Shown here: piece by piece, positions 1 through 4,238 of the stretch | Layout of the letters: each line of letters opens with the position of its first letter | Position numbering within the stretch: position 1 is the stretch's first letter | Made by a program: the position numbers and the translations under genes | Notes under the pieces: generated by a model | The model's database searches: none | What the model was told of the DNA's origin: nothing | Seen by the model: the letters and a program-made list of their open reading frames with translations, nothing else | Assembly: GCA_045124015.1 (NCBI GenBank) | Contig: JBGVLA010000051.1 | Location: forward strand, 1-7,866 | Direction: 5' to 3' | Source of the DNA: QALR01 sp045124015 | GTDB lineage: Bacteria > Bacillota > Clostridia > Oscillospirales > CAG-272 | DNA: 7,866 nt

Positions 1-49
1 GGGCTCATAACCCGAAGGTCGTATGGTTCAAATCCTGCCTCCGCAACCA
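1..49 (+). tRNA. Initiator tRNA-fMet (CAT), 3' part only
   Basis: The window opens inside the anticodon stem of a tRNA. The anticodon loop is CTCATAA (4-10) with anticodon CAT at 6-8. It is closed by GGG (1-3) and CCC (11-13), the three G:C pairs that mark initiator tRNA. The variable loop is AGGTC (16-20), the T loop TTCAAAT (27-33), the acceptor 3' strand 39-45, the discriminator A46 and the encoded CCA 47-49. Base 45, equivalent to A72, is A, as expected for the unpaired 1-72 position of bacterial initiators. One oddity is that the T stem reads GTATGG against CCTGC. Five pairs form only if T24 is bulged out, so this copy carries one extra base compared with the usual 5-bp stem. The 5' half lies outside the window. 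Confidence 0.88.
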
Positions 50-51
50 AA
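12..51 (+). repeat. 40-bp direct repeat, copy 1 (tRNA 3' end)
   Basis: Bases 12-51 run from the 3' side of the anticodon stem to two bases past the CCA. They match 144-183 at every position, including the extra T in the T stem. Identity stops on both sides (C11 against T143, G52 against T184). The repeat period is 132 bp. Confidence 0.95.
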
Positions 52-53
52 GA

Positions 54-83
54 GGACATCTCAAAAGAGATGTCCATTTTTAT
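54..83 (+). terminator. Intrinsic terminator after the tRNA
   Basis: A perfect 9-bp stem GGACATCTC / GAGATGTCC (54-62 and 67-75) with an AAAA loop is followed by ATTTTTATTT. It sits five bases after the tRNA CCA end and is the natural end of the tRNA transcript. Confidence 0.9.
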
Positions 84-143
84 TTCACGGGATATGATCG
101 CACATTTTGAACGCGATGGAAATGATTGCACAAAATCGTCCCT

Positions 144-183
144 CCGAAGGTCGTATGGTTCAAATCCTGCCTCCGCAACCAAA
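144..183 (+). repeat. 40-bp direct repeat, copy 2: orphan 3' end of tRNA-fMet
   Basis: This is an exact copy of bases 12-51, but the sequence before it (about 112-143) does not form a tRNA 5' half or an initiator anticodon stem, so it is a fragment and not a second tRNA gene. Direct repeats of a tRNA 3' end are typical of attachment sites of integrases that target tRNA genes, where one copy rebuilds the tRNA and the other marks the far end of the element. Only 92 bp now separate the copies, too little for an element, so this could be a deletion scar, one end of a nested element or a simple local duplication. No third copy is seen further right in the window. Confidence 0.85.
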
Positions 184-211
184 TTGTGCATCCTAAATAG
201 ATGCCACAGCA

Positions 212-249
212 GAAATCCCAGATGCCGTAAGGTTTCTGGGATTTTTTGT
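212..249 (+). terminator. Intrinsic terminator after the tRNA-end copy
   Basis: AAATCCCAGA (213-222) pairs with TCTGGGATTT (about 235-244), closing a 12-base loop and running into a T-rich tail ending near 247. Each of the two tRNA-end copies is thus followed by its own, different hairpin terminator. Confidence 0.82.
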
Positions 250-368
250 ACCCATTTTCACAGTGCAAATTTGGTAGATGCCAATACATAAAATCGCCAT
301 GTGGATGGGATCTGAACTATAAATAATTAAGAGTGGCAAAGTTTTTCTGACATTAAATTCAACTAGTA

Positions 369-397
369 TTGTAATTCAATAAGAATTATGTTATAAT
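369..397 (+). promoter_or_regulatory. Sigma-A-type promoter with internal palindrome
   Basis: TTGTAA (369-374), 17 bp, then a perfect TATAAT (392-397). It lies 38 bp before the ATG at 435. An inverted repeat TAATTC-N5-GAATTA (372-388) overlaps the -35 box and fills much of the spacer, where a repressor could bind. The palindrome is AT-rich and may be chance. Confidence 0.7.
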
Positions 398-420
398 AAA
401 TTTGCTAAAGAAATCAAGAC

Positions 421-428
421 GGAAGGAG
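421..428 (+). promoter_or_regulatory. Ribosome binding site fixing the start at 435
   Basis: GGAAGGAG ends six bases before ATG 435. The longer reading frame opens at TTG 402, but that TTG lies only a few bases beyond the -10 box and has no such site, so ATG 435 is the likely start. Confidence 0.8.
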
Positions 429-434
429 CTATTT

Positions 435-1541
435 ATGGGAGCTTCATTTGCAAGCATACATGTTTTTGATAACAAGGAAATTCAAACAAGTTATTGTGAA
501 TTTCGGTCGTTTTCGGATGGGTGGCAGACTTGCATTAGCGATTTTTCCGACAAAGACTTGGAATACTCTTTACAGGTGGCAAAATTGATTTCCAAACAGA
601 CTTCTTCGCCTGTTCTGTATTTTCAAATATTTGATAGTGATTATATCTACTTTGAATTTTTACAAAATGGAAAAATTGTGGCTCGATATTCAGACGATGA
701 ATTCTCGACTAATAAAAATCTATATGGGATACCAATGTTGCTTGGATATGGAGATGGATATAAAAAACGTCTGTCCAAAATTTTGAATTGTGATGATGCC
801 GATGAAAAAACAGAATTGTTGGAAGAGTATTTTGGCGTTTGTCTTTTGCCTTTTTCAGAATGTTTTTCTGATTGCACAATGTTAAAAAGAACAAAGGACG
901 ATAAATTATATAATGAATTTATCGAAAAAGAAAAAGCTATATCCGGTAAACATGCTTCTATTGCTCTTGAGTTGGTAGCTGAATACAAAGGAAAAATATT
1001 TTGGGATTACTTTGGTAGTTTCACTCAAAAAGAACATTGCTATTTGTTAGGATATGAAAGTGAAAGAGCTGAATTAACTCCTGTCCGATTTTGTGGCGAA
1101 CAGCTTGAGGAAATTTCTGAAGAGGAATTCAATCAAAATAGAATATTACTAAAGCGCGAATGTGACTTCTGCAAAATAGAATACGGCACAACTTGCTATG
1201 CCATATTCAATGATTCGGTGCCGAAGCAATATGCAAATAAAAAAATGAAATTGCCAAATCATTTATATCCCTTGGGTTTTGACACGAAAAACAGACTTGT
1301 TTTAATAGGCAGACAGAAAATATGTATTGCAGACGAGGATGTGAAAATTATTGCTAAAAACTCTATCAAAGGTGAATGCGTGGATATGATAGGGGATTTT
1401 GTTTTGACGGCTTCGGGCGACAGTTTTTGCGGTTATGAATATGATCCTAAAGCAACCGTTAGGATTTATCGGATGAACGAAAAACAATCGGCATCTATTT
1501 TGTCAACACTTAAAAAACCTCGAAAAGTTCAAAAAACTTGA
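435..1541 (+). CDS. Uncharacterised 368-aa protein, AT-rich, Cys-rich
   Basis: I do not recognise a named family. The protein starts MGASFASIHV and has no signal peptide or membrane segment, so it is probably cytoplasmic. Residues 45-100 alternate predicted helix and hydrophobic strands (SPVLYFQIFDSDYIYFEFL), and residues 130-142 hold a distinctive EEYFGVCLLPF block. The C-terminal part (about 275-350) is rich in short strands. There are about 14 Cys, including C243-x2-C246-x7-C254, which could bind metal or be incidental. Third codon positions are visibly AT-richer than in the deo genes, which with the tRNA scar upstream suggests acquired DNA. The gene stands alone behind its own promoter. 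The last nine residues (STLKKPRKVQKT region) arise from an inserted 74-bp unit. Without that unit the frame would end SASILSR. The open frame and start are well supported; the function is unknown. Confidence 0.85.
   Translation: MGASFASIHVFDNKEIQTSYCEFRSFSDGWQTCISDFSDKDLEYSLQVAKLISKQTSSPVLYFQIFDSDYIYFEFLQNGKIVARYSDDEFSTNKNLYGIPMLLGYGDGYKKRLSKILNCDDADEKTELLEEYFGVCLLPFSECFSDCTMLKRTKDDKLYNEFIEKEKAISGKHASIALELVAEYKGKIFWDYFGSFTQKEHCYLLGYESERAELTPVRFCGEQLEEISEEEFNQNRILLKRECDFCKIEYGTTCYAIFNDSVPKQYANKKMKLPNHLYPLGFDTKNRLVLIGRQKICIADEDVKIIAKNSIKGECVDMIGDFVLTASGDSFCGYEYDPKATVRIYRMNEKQSASILSTLKKPRKVQKT
1490..1506 (+). repeat. 17-bp direct repeat, copy 1 (inside the gene end)
   Basis: GGCATCTATTTTGTCAA lies in the last codons of the 435-1541 gene and recurs exactly at 1564-1580, 74 bp further on. 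Confidence 0.92.
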
Positions 1542-1563
1542 TTTTATTGACTTTTTTGAGGTT
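1516..1563 (+). repeat. Imperfect hairpin between the 17-bp repeats
   Basis: AACCTC (1516-1521) pairs with GAGGTT (1558-1563). The stem continues inward through a G-T pair, AAAA/TTTT, GT/AC and CAA/TTG with one bulged T on each side, about 17 pairs in all. It spans the stop codon at 1539-1541 and ends exactly where the second 17-bp repeat begins. There is no clean T run after the stem, so it is a poor terminator. It may be an inserted palindromic unit or a fold-back of the duplicated segment. Confidence 0.6.
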
Positions 1564-1580
1564 GGCATCTATTTTGTCAA
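1564..1580 (+). repeat. 17-bp direct repeat, copy 2 (downstream of the gene)
   Basis: This copy is identical to 1490-1506. In the reading frame of the upstream gene it would continue AGA TAA, giving an in-frame stop right after the repeat. That suggests it marks the original end of the gene. Confidence 0.92.
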
Positions 1581-1670
1581 GATAACACAACATTGCGAAC
1601 CGAAAAAGATATCATTTCCCAAAAACGACCTTTGAAGAGGACTTGAACTATATGTCAGAGCAATATTGGG

Positions 1671-1699
1671 TGGAAAAAGCGATCATGATATGATATAAT
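1671..1699 (+). promoter_or_regulatory. Extended -10 promoter of the methyltransferase gene
   Basis: TGATATAAT (1691-1699) is a TGn-TATAAT extended -10 element. TGGAAA (1671-1676), 17 bp upstream, is a fair -35 match. The ribosome site AGGTG (1723-1727) lies five bases before ATG 1733. Confidence 0.65.
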
Positions 1700-1732
1700 C
1701 AGTTCGATAAATAAGAATTTGTAGGTGAGCAT

Positions 1733-2518
1733 ATGAACAGCGTAAATAAAACATTATATATCCCTTTGTATGGAAAATCGTATGTCAGCAAAAGGGGAAT
1801 ATTTCTTGACGATAAAAAAGCGGAAGAAATTTGGGAAGCGGAGGGATTCGCACTCAAAGGAAAATCGAAATCGAAGTGGCTTGCCTACTATATGGGTGCT
1901 CGCTCTGCTGTATTTGACGAATGGGTAAAGAAGCAGGCAGCAGATATACAGGATGCCGTGGTCATTCATATTGGATGCGGCATGGACAGCCGAGTTTCGA
2001 GAGTAGGAACGATCAATCAAAAGTGGTACGATGTGGATTTTGCTGAAGTGATTGAAGAAAGAAAACGATACTATTCCGAATCTGTCAACTATCAAATGAT
2101 TGCAGGGGATGTGAGGGACGGCAACTGGCTGACAGGTGTTCCCGAAAAGAAGTGTGCTATTGTTATGATGGAAGGCGTGAGTATGTACTTGACCTCCAAA
2201 GAAGTACACGAATTAACAGAAAACCTGTGTGCGCATTTTGAACAGATTGTGTTTTTGATGGACTGCTATACGGTTTTAGCCGCTAAACTGTCCAAGTACA
2301 AAAATCCAATAAATGATGTCGGTGTTACTGAGGTTTACGGTATAGATGATCCTGAGTTGTTTCAGCACGGAGAGTTTGTTTATGTCAAGGAACACGTAAT
2401 GATACCGCAAAAATACATAGATGAGTTGACTGGTATTGAGAAATATATTTTCGCAAAACTATATGCAGGAAGTTTTTCCAAAAAGCTGTATCGATTGTTT
2501 GAATATAGAAAAGTCTAG
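1733..2518 (+). CDS. SAM-dependent methyltransferase, PPM1/LCMT/TcmP-like
   Basis: The protein has 261 aa. It is a class I methyltransferase of the leucine carboxyl methyltransferase / TcmP-like O-methyltransferase group. The SAM-binding motif I is IHIGCGMDSRVSRV (78-91), where this family uses GCG-x-DSR. It is followed by WYDVDFAEVIEERKRYY (98-114), whose acidic residues would contact the ribose, by GDVRD (125-129) near the adenine, and by MMEGVSMYL (145-153), the usual post-motif block. The N-terminal LYIPLYGKSYVSKRGI and KKAEEIW regions are the family's lid and helical cap. Its length is near normal for the bacterial members. Relatives methylate carboxyl or hydroxyl groups of small molecules, sometimes polyketides. 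No biosynthetic genes lie nearby, so the substrate here cannot be named. It has its own promoter and terminator, so it is probably a single-gene unit. Confidence 0.88.
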   Translation: MNSVNKTLYIPLYGKSYVSKRGIFLDDKKAEEIWEAEGFALKGKSKSKWLAYYMGARSAVFDEWVKKQAADIQDAVVIHIGCGMDSRVSRVGTINQKWYDVDFAEVIEERKRYYSESVNYQMIAGDVRDGNWLTGVPEKKCAIVMMEGVSMYLTSKEVHELTENLCAHFEQIVFLMDCYTVLAAKLSKYKNPINDVGVTEVYGIDDPELFQHGEFVYVKEHVMIPQKYIDELTGIEKYIFAKLYAGSFSKKLYRLFEYRKV

Positions 2519-2540
2519 CCGAGATGGGCGAGCAATCGTC

Positions 2541-2564
2541 AGCGGCAACTCGCCGCTTTTTTAT
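2541..2564 (+). terminator. Intrinsic terminator after the methyltransferase gene
   Basis: AGCGGC (2541-2546) pairs with GCCGCT (2552-2557) around AACTC, followed by TTTTTTATT. It lies 22 bases after the stop codon. Confidence 0.85.
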
Positions 2565-2852
2565 TCATGAAACTTGCAACAACGACAGGGGATGATTCCG
2601 CATATCATATTTCTCAGGCAGGACGGGAGCTTCTTTCTGCTTTGCGCTGTGTGGATGCTTGCGGCGCATGGGAAATAAAAAATCTCGTGGTTCATTCGGG
2701 GTATCGCCGCGGACTTTCTCCTATACAAACCTTTGAAGAGAACAAGGTGTTTTTCATTCCTCTGTTTTGGATGCACATGAAGCCATCTAAAAATAAAAAA
2801 GCCATCGATCTTTGCATAAGTTCGATAAAAACCGGATCATGGTGAATAAGAC
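2565..2852. other. Unassigned stretch between two terminators
   Basis: This 288-base segment is bounded by the methyltransferase terminator and another hairpin terminator. An open frame of 92 codons (2567-2845, +) fills it. It has no ribosome site before its first ATG, which directly abuts the upstream T run, and its product resembles nothing I know (it ends PSKNKKAIDLCISSIKTGSW). Minus-strand frames of similar size overlap it and are equally unconvincing. I see no clear promoter. It could be a decayed gene, a small RNA or an unusual small protein. I would not annotate a gene here without homology. Confidence 0.35.
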
Positions 2853-2895
2853 CTCCTATGGTATAGTTTCGTACTGCCATAGGAGAAATTTTTTT
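2853..2895 (+). terminator. Intrinsic terminator before the sigma-factor unit
   Basis: CTCCTATGG (2853-2861) pairs with CCATAGGAG (2877-2885), with partial further pairing in the loop (TAGT/ACTG), followed by AAATTTTTTT. It would insulate the sigma-factor unit from upstream transcription and implies that something upstream is transcribed on the + strand. Confidence 0.82.
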
Positions 2896-2977
2896 GGAAT
2901 AAATGAGAAAATTTGAATCATTTTGCCATCTGATTGCGAGTGTATAAATAGAAGGACAACAAAACCGATTGTTACTA

Positions 2978-2986
2978 TGCTATGAT
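2978..2986 (+). promoter_or_regulatory. Possible extended -10 of the sigma-factor unit
   Basis: TGCTATGAT fits TGn-TATGAT and lies 43 bases before the ATG at 3030. No good -35 is seen 17 bp upstream, so this is only a candidate. An alternative TATAAA at 2943 with TTGCCA at 2923 has a spacer of 14, which is too short. An autoregulated ECF-type promoter cannot be excluded. Confidence 0.35.
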
Positions 2987-3016
2987 AAAACTTCAAAAGT
3001 ATCCCAGACATTTGAA

Positions 3017-3021
3017 AGGAG
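3017..3021 (+). promoter_or_regulatory. Ribosome binding site fixing the start at 3030
   Basis: AGGAG sits eight bases before ATG 3030. The frame is also open from ATG 2982, but that codon overlaps the candidate promoter and lacks a ribosome site. Confidence 0.75.
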
Positions 3022-3029
3022 AATGTGTC

Positions 3030-3578
3030 ATGTTCGTTTTTTACTTGACAATGATAGATGAAGAAAACGATCGTATACGTTTCGCGGAAATCTACGAAAG
3101 ATATGAAGGCGATGTTTTTCGGAGGATACGGCGTTTTCTCAAGAATAGAGAGGATGCGGAGGATGCCATGCAAAACACATGGCTTGTTATTACCAAAAAT
3201 ATAGAGTTTTATCGTGAACTCAGCGATGTATCGATCAAGGCTTATGTTCTTCGTGTTGCAAGGAATCAAGCGATTTCTCTGTATCGCGCAAGAAGAAGGG
3301 AGGCTGATATGACTTGTGATATCGATGATTTTACGATTGCGGATGATTCTTCATTGGTGAGCATATGCGACAGAAGCAGTATTTCGGATATCGTGGATTG
3401 TATCGATGCACTTGACGAGATTTATAGCGATGTTTTGAATCTTCATTATTTGCATCACCATACGCCAAAGGAGATTGCAAAGCTCTTGAACTTGAATGAG
3501 CATACGGTCAGAACACGCATTGCGCGAGGAAGAGAAAAGTTGATTCATTTATTGAGGAGGAGGGGGTTATATGAATAA
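3030..3578 (+). CDS. ECF-type RNA polymerase sigma factor
   Basis: The protein has 182 aa, a normal length for an extracytoplasmic-function sigma factor with only regions 2 and 4. Region 2 spans about residues 18-90 and includes the core-binding and -10-recognition block NREDAEDAMQNTWLVITKNI (39-58), followed by the DNA-melting helix ending VLRVARNQAISLYRARRR. Region 4 spans about 118-176, with the helix-turn-helix TPKEIAKLLNLNEHTVRTRIARGREKL (145-171) that reads the -35 element. The start MFVFYLTMIDEENDR resembles the usual opening of clostridial members. Its stop codon overlaps the start of the next gene by eight bases, which points to coupled translation with a probable anti-sigma factor. 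It would direct RNA polymerase to an unknown set of promoters, probably including its own. Confidence 0.9.
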   Translation: MFVFYLTMIDEENDRIRFAEIYERYEGDVFRRIRRFLKNREDAEDAMQNTWLVITKNIEFYRELSDVSIKAYVLRVARNQAISLYRARRREADMTCDIDDFTIADDSSLVSICDRSSISDIVDCIDALDEIYSDVLNLHYLHHHTPKEIAKLLNLNEHTVRTRIARGREKLIHLLRRRGLYE

Positions 3579-4227
3579 ACATGAGCTGATTGGTCTTGCA
3601 CGCTTGGAGGAAGCTTTTCGGGAGCATGATAAACTGTATTTGGAAAAATATCCGCCGCTTGAAAATGAGGAGATCGATTTTTCGAAAAAACAGATCCGCT
3701 CAAAAAAGAAACGTTTTGGAAAACGTGCCATGATCGCTGTTTTGGTCGCGCTTTTGTTATTTACGGGTATGATAAGCGTTTCTGCGGTAAGGGATTTTGT
3801 GGTGGATTTTGCAGTCAATATCTATGAAAGATTTGCGGAACTCGTTTTTGATAAAGATGATATTGCCGGTGCACCGTCTGAGATAGAGATTGTTTATATA
3901 CCGAATGTATTACCTTTGGGCTATGAAAGGGCAGAGGAACATATTTCCGTAAATGAAGTGAAACAGATTTGGCGCGATGAAAACGATGGCATGATCATAT
4001 TGACACAATTGCCGATGGATACAAAATCGACGCTGGATACTGAGGACAGTGTTTGGGAAACCTTGTATGTTTCCGATATAAAGGTTTTGATTGTGGAAAA
4101 ATATGATAAGAGAAGCTTTTTTTGGAATCATTTCGGATATGCGTTTTCTTTGACGGTTTCGAATGATGTTTCACAAGAGGATTGTATCGAAATGATTGCT
4201 TCTGTTTGTCAAACAGAAGCCGGATGA
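3571..4227 (+). CDS. Membrane protein with DUF4367-like domain, probable anti-sigma factor
   Basis: The protein has 218 aa. A charged cytoplasmic N-terminus (1-52) ends in a Lys/Arg-rich stretch (about 39-52), then a single membrane helix (about 53-72, MIAVLVALLLFTGMISVSAV), then an outer domain. Residues 105-215 fit the DUF4367 pattern: a YIPNVLPLGYE opening (109-119), and a closing segment with an aromatic-rich strand (FFWNHFGYAFSLTVS) followed by a short helix (EDCIEMIASV). There is no HxxxCxxC zinc motif, so it is not a zinc anti-sigma factor. ATG 3571 overlaps the end of the sigma gene and is preceded by GAGGAGGAGGGGG, a very strong ribosome site inside the sigma gene. The topology and coupling suggest that the N-terminus holds the sigma factor at the membrane and releases it when the outer domain senses a signal. 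The anti-sigma role is inferred from context. Confidence 0.8.
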   Translation: MNKHELIGLARLEEAFREHDKLYLEKYPPLENEEIDFSKKQIRSKKKRFGKRAMIAVLVALLLFTGMISVSAVRDFVVDFAVNIYERFAELVFDKDDIAGAPSEIEIVYIPNVLPLGYERAEEHISVNEVKQIWRDENDGMIILTQLPMDTKSTLDTEDSVWETLYVSDIKVLIVEKYDKRSFFWNHFGYAFSLTVSNDVSQEDCIEMIASVCQTEAG

Positions 4228-4232
4228 AAGGA
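4227..4232 (+). promoter_or_regulatory. Ribosome binding site before the secreted protein
   Basis: AAAGGA lies six bases before ATG 4239 and nine before ATG 4242. ATG 4224, which overlaps the previous stop as ATGA, has no ribosome site before it. The start is therefore 4239 or 4242. Confidence 0.6.
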
Positions 4233-4238
4233 TGTTTG

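Noticed and set aside
112..181. A second, degenerate full-length tRNA ending in the orphan copy
   Set aside because: The 5' part begins CGCGATG, loosely like an initiator acceptor strand, but no D arm or anticodon stem forms and the length is about seven bases short.
127..190. Inverted repeat TGCACAA / TTGTGCA flanking the second tRNA-end copy
   Set aside because: The arms are only 7 bp, do not extend, and lie at unequal distances from the repeat; probably chance.
402..434. TTG start of the unknown gene, giving 11 more residues
   Set aside because: The TTG is only five bases past the -10 box and has no ribosome site, while ATG 435 has GGAAGGAG at ideal spacing.
2561..2880. Minus-strand frames opposite the unassigned stretch
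   Set aside because: They are short, overlap the terminator hairpins at their ends, and lack ribosome sites or known motifs.
2982..3029. Upstream ATG for the sigma factor, giving 16 more residues
   Set aside because: It overlaps the candidate promoter and lacks a ribosome site. AGGAG and the family-like N-terminus point to ATG 3030.
4182..4238. Longer forms of the secreted protein (non-ATG start at 4182, or ATG 4224)
   Set aside because: These would place charged or coding-overlap residues before the signal peptide and have no ribosome site. Start 4239 or 4242 gives a normal signal peptide.
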